A stretch of DNA of 64,000 nt from Tillus elongatus (GCA_964006375.1 OZ023262.1:192857907-192921906), one strand, 5' to 3'; counted from the stretch's first letter, positions 12,594-23,905 are shown. Made by a program: numbers and translations. Notes: generated from the sequence alone by a model not told the origin.

Positions 12594-12738
12594 AATGTTG
12601 TGGTTTTAGCCCCCAAGGTAGTTACGGGACTCGAAGCAAATAGGCGCGCTGTACGGGATTATGAAGAGAAGAAAACTGCAGCGAAAGCCGCTTATAGAAG
12701 TCAAATTCGGCTCTTTTTTCGCATTATACATATATATG

Positions 12739-12814
<76 letters not shown>

Positions 12815-12890
12815 CATATATATGTATAATGCGAAAAAAGAGCTTCAGGTCCCGTAACTTTATTGTGTCTTAAAACCACAACATTTATCT
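12594..12890. repeat. Foldback element centred on (TA)n
   Basis: Left arm aatgttgtggttttagcccc and gctcttttttcgcattatac; right arm is their inverse (gtataatgcgaaaaaagagc, ttaaaaccacaacatt). The centre is (TA)35 at 12742-12811. The right arm lacks about 75 bp present in the left. Open frames crossing it are IYIYIY readings. Confidence 0.7.
12742..12811. repeat. (TA)35 microsatellite
   Basis: Forms the centre of the 12.6-12.9 kb foldback. Confidence 0.95.
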
Positions 12891-13990
12891 TGGCGTTTAT
12901 GCATGCAGGGGTGATTCTAAACATGTTTCTGAAAGAAAATTTTTGGAACTCGTCTGTGGATAATCTGCAAAATTACCCTTATTTATATTCCCAAAATTAA
13001 TTATTGTTTTGTAAATTTTTGCCATTCAAAAATATTTTATAAGAATATGCTATAATATGCTATAATAACACACTTGCTTCCAGACTTTTTATATTAAAAT
13101 TAACAGCTTAAAAGATATCAGAGACTTCATCAATATCACAAATTCACCTTATTTCCCATGCGCACTAATCTCAGATTATAAGACTTAGCCTTTTTCAATT
13201 TAAAAACGAGAAACCATACAAAAAGAACACAACGTTTGCAGTTGCCCATTCAATATTCAGTGGGATGCGCGTTGCGTCACGTAAAGGAAGCAATCAAAAT
13301 GCCCAACGTCCACTATTCTTAATAACGTATGCGAAAACGACAGCCCCACTGCTTGGAATTAACCGTGTGCCCTACAATTACGGTTCTCATCGCGTTACAT
13401 AGTGCCATTATGTGACAATGGAATGTTATTAGATCACTGCGATGATAACTGTAAGTTGCATTTCCAACCGGCAACAAGGTCAAAGGAACAACTATCGTCC
13501 AAGTGTCATTGTGGTACATTGCTTACACATCGCATAGATTGTCGTGACCGGTAAATGTTTATAAACAACACTGAAATTATGTATATAATATGTGTGTGTC
13601 TGTATCGTTCAAGTTTACCTGGTTTTGTAAACATGTAAAAAGACAATGTAGGTTATGACGAATTCATAAGTACCTGCCGGGTTTTGATGCACGACGTAAC
13701 ACACTGAAATTGTGCCATTTTCTTTACAGATTGGTTTCGTTTCTGCAATAAGTTTGTACGATAAATTTTGAAGGTTAAAGCGGAAAACAACGTAACACAC
13801 TTAGATACAGATGTAAGGACTTCTTTGCGTGTTTCACAATTGCTTGCTTTCTTCTCTGTAACCGGTTTCGCCCTTCTGCGGCATCGTCCAAAAGAAAAAA
13901 ATTATTCATGACAGCTATAAATAGAAATCCGTTACTACGTTACGCTATTTTGATCAAAAAATTATTTAGAACTATAGCAAGAACATGCAT
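12891..13990. other. No recognisable gene
   Basis: Unique-looking sequence with two short antisense frames (66 and 61 codons) without motifs. 13855-13885 (accggtttcgcccttctgcg) echoes the 'gaaaccggtttcgc' phrase of the 39-kb repeat. Confidence 0.4.
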
Positions 13991-13991
13991 A

Positions 13992-14180
13992 TGTTCAAGT
14001 CTAGCGCCTCCTGGCTGCGTAGCAGTAGTGGTGGCGCTACAACAGTCGTGAGTGAAGAAAGACAGCAAGATGACGTACATGTTGATTGCAAACTAATATT
14101 GTTGTTAAGAGTAGTGAATGTAATTAAAACAAGCACTAAGTTATTAAACCTCGGGCCTTATTTAAACAACCCCCTCTACA
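13992..14180 (+). mobile_element. Candidate 5' LTR of the gypsy remnant
   Basis: A primer-binding site begins at 14182, so an LTR should end just before it. The sequence ends CTACA (the usual CA end) at 14180. A TG start is proposed at 13992 (tgttcaagtctagcgcctcc), but no second LTR is present to prove either edge. Confidence 0.35.
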
Positions 14181-14181
14181 C

Positions 14182-14253
14182 TGGCGCCCAACGTGGGGCC
14201 CGAACCCACGACCCTGAGATGAAGAGTGTCATGCTCTACCGACTGACCGATCC
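14182..14253 (-). other. Primer-binding site extended to a near-complete tRNA-Lys(CTT) complement
   Basis: The first 18 bases, TGGCGCCCAACGTGGGGC, are the complement of a tRNA-Lys(CTT) 3' end including the CCA that eukaryotic tRNA genes do not encode. Similarity continues through the T arm, anticodon loop (minus strand CTCTTCA, anticodon CTT), D arm and, more weakly, the acceptor 5' strand up to about 14253. From the D arm to CCA I count 4 differences in 66 from remembered insect tRNA-Lys. The Pol frame starts at the next base. Presence of CCA and position after an LTR-like end argue for a reverse-transcribed primer, not a tRNA gene. Confidence 0.75.
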
Positions 14254-16053
14254 GTGTTTGCGTATCTGGACGATATCCTGGTTCTATCGGAATCTTTTGA
14301 AAAACATTTAGATGACCTCGAAGCAGTTTTCAATAGACTGAAACTCTTTAAACTTCGTGCTTTTCGTGATAAGTGTTGTTTTGTGCGAAAATCGATAAGA
14401 TATCTCGGACATGTGATTACCTACGACGGTTTAAAGACAAATGAAGAGAAAACCGCCGCCATAAGAGACATGAAATTCCCCACTTGTGTCAAACAGGTAC
14501 TCTCATTCGTGCAAACGTGTTCGTGGTACCGCAAGTTTGTGCCTGTATTTTCAGAAATTTCCAGGCCTCTCACAAACCTTCTAAAGAAAAATCAACCATT
14601 CAAGTTTGAAGAAGACAAACAACATGCCTTTGAACTTCTCAAGGAGAAGCTTACTTCTGCTCCCATTTTGATTCAAGCAGACCTTTCGAAGCCCTTCATC
14701 CTGCGCACCGACGCCAGCAACAACGCTATTGGTGCTGCTCTCTTCCAGGAGGAAGGAAACGAGGAAAGGTCAATTGAATATGCCAGCCGATTGTTGACCG
14801 CTGCTGAAAGGAATTATTCAACGGTCGAAAGAGAGACACTGGCAGTGTTTTGGAGTACTGAAAGATTTAGAACGTATATTGAAGGTGCTGATTTCGTTAT
14901 TGCTTCCGATTATCAACCCCTTCAATGGTTTCTGAGCTTAAAGACGCCGTCTGGTCGCCTTGCTAGATGCGCGCTACGACTACAAGGAATGAACATGAAG
15001 ATAGTGTACACTCCTGGGAGGTTGAATGTTGTCGCCGACACCTTATCTCGACCATTCACTTCAGATCCCAGTGATGCATCCAATTTATGCTATGTGTCCA
15101 TAGATCTTCCAAATTTGGGAACGAGCAGTTGGCGTGAAAACCAAATTGCCGATCCGGAGCTGGAGAAGATTATCAAATCTTTAGAAGACCCAACTTCCCT
15201 TGAATTTCAACGGTGGACAGAAAGATATTTTGTCATATCTAATGGTGTGCTGTATCACTATGATCCTGACCTGGACAGCGAAGACCCTCAACTGGTTGCA
15301 CTGCCTGACCAGCGCTCTCACATCCTTAGAGAATACCATGATAGTCCTACCGCAGGTCATTGTGGAATTGACCGTACGATCCACAAGATCGCATCCAAGT
15401 TTTATTTCACTGGAATGCGCAAATTTGTGACAGAATATGTCAAAAATTGCATTGAGTGTCAAAGGTACAAGATCTCTAACCTTAAGCCAGCGGGTCTGTT
15501 ACAAATCCCTGCGCCCTCACAGCGTTTTGAAACGTTAGCAGTTGATCTTTTTGGACCTCTCCCAGAAACCGCTCCAGGGAAGAGATGGATCCTAATCTAT
15601 GAAGACCTTTCATCTAAATGGGTAGAATTGTTTGCCTTAGAGACAGCCTCCGCTGAAACTTGTGCAAAAATACTGATTGAAGAAATGTTTCTACGTTATG
15701 GCACCGCAAGAAAGATAATCAGTGATAACGGTGTACAATTTATAAGCGAAGTAATACAGAAGGTTACCTATTGTTTCGATATAAATAATCCTTTCATCCC
15801 ACTGTGCCACGCAGAGAGCAATGCAGTAGAACGCAAGAACCGCGATCTTAAAACTCAGCTGTCCATTTTAGTACAGAACGAGCACAGGACATGGGACGAA
15901 CATATCGCAGGTATCCGCTTTGCTTTCAATCCAACATACACGCAGGCCACAGGTTATACCCCTGCTTACCTAACGTTCGGAAGAGAACTACGTGCTCCCA
16001 GAGATGGTATTTACGACTTTAAAAAAATTGTTGACTCTGAAGCCTTTTTCTGA
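14254..16053 (+). CDS. Ty3/gypsy Pol fragment: RT end, RNase H, integrase
   Basis: 599 open codons from a Ty3/gypsy polyprotein. Residue numbers count from the first codon. RT enters at its active-site box FAYLDDILV (2-10), then the thumb. RNase H has D153 (RTDAS), E194 (VERET), D219 (ASDYQ) and D262 (ADTLSR). The integrase zinc module is H362, H369, C399, C402. The integrase core has D431 (VDLFGP), D491 (SDNGVQF) and E526 (VERKNR), 34 residues between the last two, then the GYTPAYLTFGREL block. Gag, protease and most of RT are missing upstream, and the integrase C-terminus and 3' LTR are missing downstream. It cannot move on its own, yet the frame is undamaged, so the truncation is probably young. 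The first codon is not a real start. Osvaldo-like relatives use a tRNA-Lys primer, consistent with the site just upstream; clade is inference. Confidence 0.9.
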   Translation: MFAYLDDILVLSESFEKHLDDLEAVFNRLKLFKLRAFRDKCCFVRKSIRYLGHVITYDGLKTNEEKTAAIRDMKFPTCVKQVLSFVQTCSWYRKFVPVFSEISRPLTNLLKKNQPFKFEEDKQHAFELLKEKLTSAPILIQADLSKPFILRTDASNNAIGAALFQEEGNEERSIEYASRLLTAAERNYSTVERETLAVFWSTERFRTYIEGADFVIASDYQPLQWFLSLKTPSGRLARCALRLQGMNMKIVYTPGRLNVVADTLSRPFTSDPSDASNLCYVSIDLPNLGTSSWRENQIADPELEKIIKSLEDPTSLEFQRWTERYFVISNGVLYHYDPDLDSEDPQLVALPDQRSHILREYHDSPTAGHCGIDRTIHKIASKFYFTGMRKFVTEYVKNCIECQRYKISNLKPAGLLQIPAPSQRFETLAVDLFGPLPETAPGKRWILIYEDLSSKWVELFALETASAETCAKILIEEMFLRYGTARKIISDNGVQFISEVIQKVTYCFDINNPFIPLCHAESNAVERKNRDLKTQLSILVQNEHRTWDEHIAGIRFAFNPTYTQATGYTPAYLTFGRELRAPRDGIYDFKKIVDSEAFF

Positions 16054-16149
16054 TCTAGTACATTTTGACACAACAATGAATTCTAAACAAAAGATATTTC
16101 TCGACATTTTTCGATTGAATTAGCCATTTTCGAGTAAAATAAAAAAAGA

Positions 16150-16915
16150 TTGTCAACTAATCTGTTTCGTAAGTCCTTTTAGTTTTGAACATGAGCTGTA
16201 TCCTAATGATTTAAGGTGTCCCGATAAGAAGTAATCCAAAGGATTTATGTCGGGTAATCGAGGAGGCTATGGTTGTGTGACTCCTCTTCCAATCCAACGA
16301 TTCGAATAATTTCCATTCAAAAATTGATGCGCAACTAGAGTGAAGTGTGGTGGGGCACCATCGTGCATGTACCACATACGACATATTTCCCTAATTGAAA
16401 CTTCCTCTAAAAGTTCAGGTAGATCGTACTCTTAAAACCTTTGGTATTGGTCCCCATTATGCCTTTGGTAAAGAAAATGGGGCCCAATGAGGTGGTTACC
16501 CACAATTCCCACACACGGAAATTTTTTCTGCGTAACCAATGGTAAAAGGTTACTCTCCGAAGCAAATCGCTCGACTTACACACGTTGCATGTGATAGGGA
16601 CACAGCTCAGCTGCTGGTCTCTCAAATTTTGCCACAGTGTTACGTAGTTCCTGTGCAATTTTTCGCGTACTAGTTTCAGGGTTTCTTTCAATTTTATTTA
16701 GGACAGTTTCTTCAATCAGAACAGATCTTAAGGTTGCGGGTATTCCTATGATGACTATTGATATCTTTAAACTGCCTATTTCGAAAAGTCGTGCATGTTT
16801 TTTATAAAAGCTCTTACATTGGCTACTGCACATTGGGGGTATTGTTCATAATAGATACGTCTTGCATCCTTAGCGTTACCACCCTCCATTCCATAACAAA
16901 AATTCATGTCTTCAT
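16150..16915 (-). pseudogene. DD41D Tc1/mariner-superfamily transposase relic
   Basis: Minus-strand reading from about 16910: MNFCYGMEGGNAKDARRIYY and VRAFYKKHARLFEIG, the DUF4817-like N-terminus; then NKIERNPETSTRKIAQELRN and LCPYHMQRV, a helix-turn-helix region. The distal catalytic part has MHDGAPPHF (Asp codon 16360-16362), NRWIGRG, PPRLPDINPLDYF (Asp codon 16234-16236). Exactly 126 bases, so 41 residues, separate the two aspartates, with a TAG between. The first aspartate is not clear because frames shift in 16380-16570. Dead copy. It abuts the gypsy fragment, so one may have inserted beside or into the other. Confidence 0.8.
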
Positions 16916-16919
16916 TCCA

Positions 16920-17533
16920 CTATTAGTAAATTGAAAGATTTTAAACGGAAATTCTATATCAAATAAACCTACTAAGAACTACAAATAACTACCTTGTCAA
17001 CAAATTGACAGTTGAGAAGTTGTTTACTAAATACTGCAATTTTCGCCCAAAGCACATCAAATTTAATAATAGTTGGGTTCGTAAGGTAGTTAGTTAGGTG
17101 GTAATTTCAATCATCTACTGTAGCAAAATGTTACTGTTCAGTTTAATAAAAACTGTTTCGTTTTTTATTTGTTGACATTACTATTAATATTAATTAAAAA
17201 ATAATAAAAGTCGAACTTTTTTCCGTGAAAGTTTGATACTTTTAAAACATTTTTGTTGAAAATCAGTATTCCAAATATTTTTTATTTTTCTTACAGACGG
17301 CTAATTTAATCGAAAAATGTCAACATATGTCTTTTGTATAAAATTAATTGTTATGTTAGAAAACGTATTAGAATTTTTTGAAAAGTGTCGTACTATTTTC
17401 TTTTTAAATTAAACTACTCTGTATTTTCAAAGCGATGCTGTTAAAAAGCTATATGGCTTTAAATTTAAGTAAACTTTCTTTCCCTAAAGTTTGTGTAATT
17501 AAATTTTAACTAATTAAACATATATGTACATAC

Positions 17534-17545
<12 letters not shown>
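16920..17545. other. No recognisable gene
   Basis: Very AT-rich with no TIR or tandem repeat that I can support, except a (TACA)n patch at 17525-17546 leading into (TA)n. Confidence 0.4.

Positions 17546-17630
<85 letters not shown>
17546..17630. repeat. (TA)42 microsatellite
   Basis: Uninterrupted, preceded by (TACA)n, so probably grown from that patch. Not flanked by TA-core modules. Confidence 0.95.
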
Positions 17631-17631
<1 letters not shown>

Positions 17632-18586
17632 CATATCACCTAGGATAAAAATAACAGACGTAGAAGAATCAAATTACTGTGGTCATAGTCTCGCACGCGA
17701 ACTCTTCTTCTAAATGAATAAAAGCCTTAGTACCATGTAAAATTGCTTTTTGCAACCAGATATTATAAAGAAATTATAGTGTCCAGTTTGAGCTTCCTCA
17801 TTTTTTGACAAATAACTTAATTATATAAAATTAAGTTGAAGTGGTCATCGTCCGGACTCGAACTTACAAAATTAAATTTTAAGAAATATAGTAACTAGCT
17901 CAATTACAAGCCTTGTCTAGATTCCTGATTAAAAAGTAAAATTTCTTTTAACACATATAAATTATACAATATTAATGATTTTCCACGGATTTTTAAACGA
18001 AATTGGATAATTACAGCTAACACACTAAAATACAACCATTATACGATTAATTATTTAAACACAGTTTGTTTTAATAAGAGAACAATATTTGCATATATTA
18101 TACAATTTTGCATAAAAATTGTAGCTAAAATATATTTAAAATATATAGTATCATAACCAAGCATCAGAATATTTTTATAACAGAACAAAGAACCCTGTAA
18201 CTAAGCCTACAGGTGAAATATCGATAGATAGAAAGGCAGCGACGGTCAAATTTTTGGTGGTTTCAAAACTGGTTATAAGTCGTTGTTGCCCTTATTTGGT
18301 GAAACTGTTCCGTACTAAATACTGATGTAAAAACTTCATTTTGGCCTTACAGGTGCTTGTTATCCTCTGTGAAACCGGCTTCGGTTTAAATAAACCACAA
18401 ATCGTATTGCTGTACCCTCCACAGCGTACTGTCTGTCATTGCTGTTGATATGCTTCCTTTATGGAAGCTTGAGCTTAAGATGATTGTGCGCAGCAACGTT
18501 ATTCATGCAGCACGAGTTGCTGATGTCTCGATGCTAAAATTCGGGGTTTTACCATGCTACGTTTAGTTTTTCCATCACCTCTGTTG
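17631..18586. other. No recognisable gene
   Basis: AT-rich. Short inversions only. 18360-18420 (gtgaaaccggcttcggttta) shares a phrase with the 39-kb repeat. Some of the right part may be upstream Penelope-like sequence too decayed to read. Confidence 0.4.
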
Positions 18587-18733
18587 AGATACGGTAGTAT
18601 AGACAAGTCATGCGTGGCTCAACATATTTGGGATAATAAATACAACATAGATAAAGAAAACCTGAAGCTAATCAAAGATGTTAGACAACCGGAGAAATTA
18701 GACGCCTATCGGAGTATTTTTATACCTCTCTAA
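18587..18733 (+). pseudogene. Penelope-like element, C-terminal end of ORF
   Basis: Frame RYGSIDKSCVAQHIWDNKYN followed by DKENLKLIKDVRQPEKLDAY and RSIFIPL-stop. The H-x-W and KENLK blocks match the copy at 37714-37887 and resemble the C-terminal endonuclease region of Penelope-like retroelements as I recall it. The position that is Glu in the 37.7-kb copy (YESI) is Arg here (YRSI). Everything upstream is lost. A hammerhead-like motif lies 250 bp downstream on the same strand. Confidence 0.65.
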
Positions 18734-18983
18734 GGCCATAAACAGAAAAGTTGCCTGGACCAAGCTCCGCCACTGACTAGTAGTTCGCTGTTCGTATTGG
18801 CTATTTGATAAAAAGATATTCCCAAACTCGGTATGTACAGTTAGAACTGAATTTTAAAACTACTTCCGAAAATTAAAATAGTTAGAAAATGTGTACCTGC
18901 TTCCCCCCTCTCTAGGGTATCGGTCTTTTACCTAACACGTAATATAAATATAATGTGTAGCAGTTAAGTAGTTTGGAATATTC

Positions 18984-19028
18984 CATCCTCTGATGGCGCT
19001 AACTTTGTTAGTGAAACGATCGTCAGGT
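18984..19028 (+). ncRNA. Hammerhead ribozyme-like motif
   Basis: CCU, CUGAUGG, helix II CGCUAAC-UUU-GUUAGUG, AAAC, GAUC, GUC, AGG. Helix II pairs over seven positions (one G-U), and CCU/AGG gives a 3-bp helix I. Position 9 is G rather than A, and one base is extra at helix II, so cleavage is uncertain. Correct strand and place for a Penelope-like terminal repeat. Confidence 0.55.
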
Positions 19029-19817
19029 CTTTAAAATAAATGTTCTGGTGATTTGGCTTCTCCGAGTGTACTTATCACCATTAATACATTCGCAATGCTT
19101 GACGGTGTAAGTACCCTCTGTAGATATCAACACTTATTACTGAGTGTTCAAATTTGACTTTCCGGTTCCACTCAATAATTAAACATACAATTTTATGTTT
19201 GCTTTATTTTATTGGATCTTAAAGTACAAATGTTAAGGGTTAATAATGCACAATAATATCGCTCCTCTGTCATGCTAACATTTTTCCCAGAATTTTCGGC
19301 TGCATTTTCGCAGATATTATGTCTAATTTGTCCAATTCATGTAATAATATTATCTCGAGGCTGTTCAGTGGTACTTTTTTTCAAAAAGCTCCACAGGAAA
19401 TAATGATAATTGGTGTCAACTGTTCGAGAATTTCTTCGATCGCCAAAACTATTCCTCAAATGATTTATTGTTTCATCTGCTTTAGGGCGTGGCACCCAGT
19501 GATGGGTTTAGGCCTAGGCCCGTGAGGCCCGGGTCTAGCGCGGCACGATTGGGAGGGCGGCAAACTTTTCAGAACGCCAAAATTTTAGAGCCAAAATAAT
19601 GTAACGAAAATTTATTTTAAAAATTGGTTCTTATTTTTTTTAATGAATTTACCGAAAATTATCCACGGAAAATAATATTATTCATTGTTTAATTTACTTT
19701 TCAATTCGTAGGTGCATCTTTAATATTTTGATAAATCAATAATAGTCTTTATCGAATAATGTTATTAAAAAGAAATAATCGAATTGATAAGCTTCTTTGA
19801 GAAATACTAAATCATTT

Positions 19818-19948
19818 TAGTGAATTTTTATTTAAAAAAAATTCCCTATAGAGAGGTATCGATGGTGAGACTTTGCAAAAATTTTTTCAAATGAGCGCGA
19901 ACTAGGACCCCTAGAACCCATATCCGGGGTCAGTTTCATTTTTTATAT

Positions 19949-20032
<84 letters not shown>

Positions 20033-20240
20033 TTTGAGTTTTCTTTCAAAAAAATTGTTTTCTCCGAAAATTACAAAGTTATCTTAATCAAATTTGGCGG
20101 ACATCTTGCCCTAGGAAAGACCTTACTACGTACCAAAACTAAAGTTTCTAGGTTTATAGAAAATTGAGTTATTCAAATTTGAAGCATTTAATACAAATTC
20201 ACTATCATAACGCACTTGCTGCGTCCCGTGCTTTTTTCAC
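19818..20240 (+). repeat. TA-core copy nested inside the hAT element
   Basis: Reversed-B start (gtgaatttttatttaaaaaa), 'acccatatccggggtcagtt', (TA)n at 19951-20029, shortened A, and C end 'cataacgcacttgctgcgtc'. Shows that the family moved or recombined after the hAT insertion. Confidence 0.7.
19951..20029. repeat. (TA)39 microsatellite
   Basis: Centre of the nested TA-core copy. Confidence 0.95.
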
Positions 20241-20694
20241 TTTTTTTGTCTTTAGTGACATTACTCTTACATATGTAAAGTTTTTAAAATTACTTGATTT
20301 TTTATTTTGTTTTCGGTGGTAAATAAAAAGGTGGTGGATTAACATGTATGAATTAATTTCTGGTATTCATTTGAAATTCAAAATATTTTTTTGTTTATAA
20401 AAATATTTTTTTTATTCAAAATAAATCCTATTTATTCTATATCCAATTTTTCGAAAAATGAAAATTAATCGAAAAAAAATGAAAATGCAATTTTTATCTA
20501 AATCGAAAAAAAATTGATATTTTTTATATCTGCAAAAATGTTGAACTATATTTACTAATTTCAACTAATTTTCAAAATCTAGAGGCAAGAATTTGTCATT
20601 ACAAAATTCTATCAAAGTGTGTATATATGTCGATGTCGATATATGTTAAAGCGATCGTTGTGATATAGCTATTATCGCATTATTTCTTCAAGAC

Positions 20695-21411
20695 ATGAGA
20701 GATGATAAACAATTCTCCGAATATGAAGAAAGAGCTAAAGCACTATCTGGAGTTCAAGATTATTATCGTTATGATACCTGTCGCAAGAAAACCAGAAAAA
20801 TTCAGGCAGATGAATCACGGGTGAATGAAAGAACACCTTTATCTGGACAAGACAATTTTCGCACCAATGTGTATTACCGAATTTTAGATACGTTGAGTGT
20901 ACAATTGGCCGGACGTAAAAGTGCTTATCAAAAGCTTTACGAAAATTTAATTTTTTTTGATAATTTATCTAAAATAGATACAAATGAATTGAAAAATCTT
21001 GCAAATAAAATAGTTAATAAATATCCTGATGATTTGGAAGAGACTTTTGGGAATGAATGTATTCATTTACACTATCAACTCAAAGATTCCCTAGCAAATA
21101 CGGAAGATGTACGTTCTGCACAAGAAATATGCAATGTATTGCATTCTCGGAGTCTTCGAGATGTTTGTCCGAATGTAGATATTGCTCTACGTATTTTTTT
21201 GAGTATTCCCGCTACGAATTGTTCAGGAGAAAGATATTTTTCCACCTTGAAAAGGGTGAAAACTTATTTACGCGCAAGTATGGGCCAAGATAAACTTAAT
21301 GCTTAGGCATTACTGTCTATTGAAGCTCAACTACTTCAAGAAATTTATTATGACGACATAGTCAATGTTTTTGCACAGACGAAAGCCAGAAAGAAGAGAT
21401 TTGAAAATTGA
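20695..21411 (+). pseudogene. hAT transposase C-terminal half
   Basis: 203 open codons, then TAG at 21304-21306 in place of a likely Leu codon. The same frame continues 34 codons (ALLSIEAQLLQEIYYDDIVN) to TGA at 21409-21411. The hAT C-terminal dimerisation domain is clear: NVDIALRIFLSIPATNCSGE and RYFSTLKRVKTYLRASMGQD, the region where hAT proteins have the ERxFSxLKxIKxxLR signature. The upstream part (residues 40-110) resembles ZMYM1-like hAT proteins. The N-terminal BED finger and first catalytic Asp are not found, so even without the stop the protein would be partial. The first ATG is arbitrary. Confidence 0.8.
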
Positions 21412-21417
21412 GCAATA

Positions 21418-21418
21418 C

Positions 21419-21458
<40 letters not shown>

Positions 21459-21462
21459 CGGG
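21418..21462. repeat. (ATTT)n microsatellite
   Basis: About eleven ATTT units just after the hAT transposase stop. Confidence 0.95.
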
Positions 21463-21949
21463 CCAGGAGCCATTTAAATAAAATGCTTATTATTTATTTT
21501 GTTAGAGTTTATTAAATATTTATTTGTATTGTTTTGTAATTATATTTCAATAAAATAAAAATTATATTTAAATAATAATATTGAATCAAAATGAATTGAA
21601 TATTGTTATTCAAAAAGGGCGGCGCATCAGACAGGGCCTAGGGCGGCAGCAAGCCTAAATCCGCCACTGGTGGAACCATCCTGTTAAGCCACTTATTCTG
21701 GACATTCATACCTTCCAATTCATTCGAAATATAATTTATCATTGTCCACTGCGTTTCATTTACAATAACCGCATCACCAACTTCATCTGTAAAAAATGGG
21801 AACCAATCAGCCATCCAGCCCTAAAACGACACCCCACAGTCACTTTTGGTGGATGCTGTCGATTATCCAGTATATCTCTTTAACTGATCTTACCCAATAT
21901 CCTGCAATTCTGCTAGTTTACATATCCTCCAATTTCAAATTGGCACTCC

Positions 21950-22800
21950 ATTTTTGTAGAAAAAAATTCACTAATTAGGAGATCGCGGCTTTTGAATTTT
22001 AGAAAAATTTCTTAGAGGGCGAACTAGAACCCACATATGCCAATTTTTATTATATTTGGCAGGTACCTTCCTTTTTAAAGAGGCTCGGACAGGTTCGTTA
22101 CCCAAAAAATCAGACCAATTTTCCGAAAAAAATTTTGGATTTCCTTTTTTGTATTTTCAAAAATAACGAAGCTATGGCAACCACATTTGGTGCGTAGGTT
22201 TCTATTATAAAAGTAAACTGGTAAACTATGTAGGTAGTGATATTCAGGTCTCTTAAGTTAAAAGAAAAAAAGTTATCAGCATTTGACGAAAAAACATTGC
22301 GTGCTGCTGGTGAGCAGAGAAACGCACAAGACCAAAATATTTCACGTGGTTAACAAAATTATTGACTATTCCAGGCAAAGAATAAAGTTTTCTTGGCGCA
22401 AAAAGGCCAATAAGTATCAAAAAATTACTTTGAAAATTGTATATAAACGGCAAAATTGGCGATTTTTAAAAAAAGATTCTGAAACGGATGCGGGTTATGT
22501 GAAAGGAATGCGGTAAAAAGTGTGTTTTACCAAGCTTCTGCTTCTACCGCCATTGTCCTTAATTTAATTTATATATTGCAGAAAATTAATTTTAAATATA
22601 CCCTTTCTCTGATGCTTTGGTAGTACTTCAAGTTTTAGAGTTGGTGATTTAATAGTCTATTATTGGCGAATTTTTGTAGAAAAAATTCGCAAGTGGTGAG
22701 ATCGCAACTTTTGAATTTTTTGCTTCGTTGAAGATAATAGCTATGGATCTAAATTTAAAATTACTGACGCAGAAAGTGTGTTATGGTAGTGAATAAGGTA
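21950..22800 (+). repeat. TA-core family, diverged copy without (TA)n
   Basis: B start ('aaaaaattcactaattagga'), then A ('ggcaggtaccttccttttta'), the middle ('gaaacgcacaagaccaaaat', shared with 42380 and 59280 on either strand) and a C end ('gacgcagaaagtgtgttatg'). Confidence 0.55.
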
Positions 22801-23905
22801 TCAATGTGCGTTATGAAAGAGATACTGACGCAGTAAGTGCGTTATAATTACAACTAAAATTAGGACTTCATTAAAAACTTAATTTAACAATACAGATGCA
22901 GCAACTGTGTTATAGGTACCAATAATATCACAATATAAATTGTGAAAAATACTGTCGAACCAAGTATGTATACATTTTCAAGGTAGTAAAGATTATTAAA
23001 AAATGTAATCATAAAACAAACAAATTTTTTTATAAGAGAATAATGTGTGTCAACCATGATGCTCACGCAGGACAATCAAGATTTGACCTTTAAGTTATAG
23101 TTATTTATTCTGTTATTTTTGAATTCCCCAACTCTTCTGCATACAAAGCTTGCTAAAAGAAAAAAAGAGAAAGGCTTTAAGATAGTGATTGGTTTAATAA
23201 CAACGTGTATTTAAAAATAATAGCTTTTTACAGATAATTTAAATTCTATGTTTGTATAGCAAAATGCTTTAGCGATAAGCGTAACGTCACGAACACTAAA
23301 CGTTAGAAAATTTACTATTTTCGTGGCTTTACTGACACTAGGAGGAAACAGCTAGTTGTCTACAATATAAAAAAAATCTATAGATATGGCTACGTGCCTT
23401 CGGTTCGATCTCACGTCTTCTGCCTTGCCAGTTATACCACGTCTGCCTACCGTTGTAACTTACCTCTAGTTGTCTGAGAACTACATTAAAATAATGATGA
23501 ATTAACTCTGGGAAACATGTATCTCTCAAGGAACACGCGAATATTCATGATCCATTATAATGGGAAACAGTTAAATCGTGGGTGCGACATATTTGATATT
23601 CTGACTGGTCTGTGTTACCCATTTAAAATGTGTACTGTACGTCTGGCAATCCTGACCCGAGATTCAATACGGCTTCCTAAATGATGGAGCTCGGAAGCAA
23701 CACTAAATGCAGTTAGAAATTCACTAGCAGCCTGTTATTAACACGAAACAACATATAAATGATGTATGATGATACAGAAGATAAGCTAAAGACGTAAACT
23801 AGGTTGAGACCGTGTTGAAATGAAGATCAATTATAATACACCGTTAAATAAAATTAGGTATAACAATTTCACATCTTGTAAAAACTAGATGGTTTCTGTA
23901 TGAAA
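22801..23905. other. No recognisable gene
   Basis: Two further short echoes of the C end (22828 'ctgacgcagtaagtgcgtta', 22895 'gatgcagcaactgtgttata') suggest a decayed local series. The rest is unassigned. Confidence 0.4.

Larger units (their letters stand above)
19497..21669 (+). mobile_element. hAT transposon, 2.17 kb, with TIRs and 8-bp TSD
   Basis: Left end CAGTGATGGGTTTAGGC; inverted right end CAGTGGCGGATTTAGGC (14 of 17 identical). Flanking 8-mers gtggcacc (19489-19496) and gtggaacc (21670-21677) differ at one base and have the hAT target-duplication length. It carries the C-terminal part of a transposase (20695-21411) and a TA-core copy inserted in its left half. The N-terminal transposase half is missing. 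Confidence 0.8.

Noticed and set aside
14182..14253. A chromosomal tRNA-Lys gene on the minus strand
   Set aside because: CCA is encoded, the acceptor 5' strand is poor, and it sits between an LTR-like end and Pol as a primer-binding site would.
13985..14311. 108-codon frame running into the gypsy remnant
   Set aside because: It crosses the LTR candidate and tRNA complement in a different frame from Pol.
15181..15462. 93- and 76-codon frames inside Pol
   Set aside because: Shadows of the gypsy frame.
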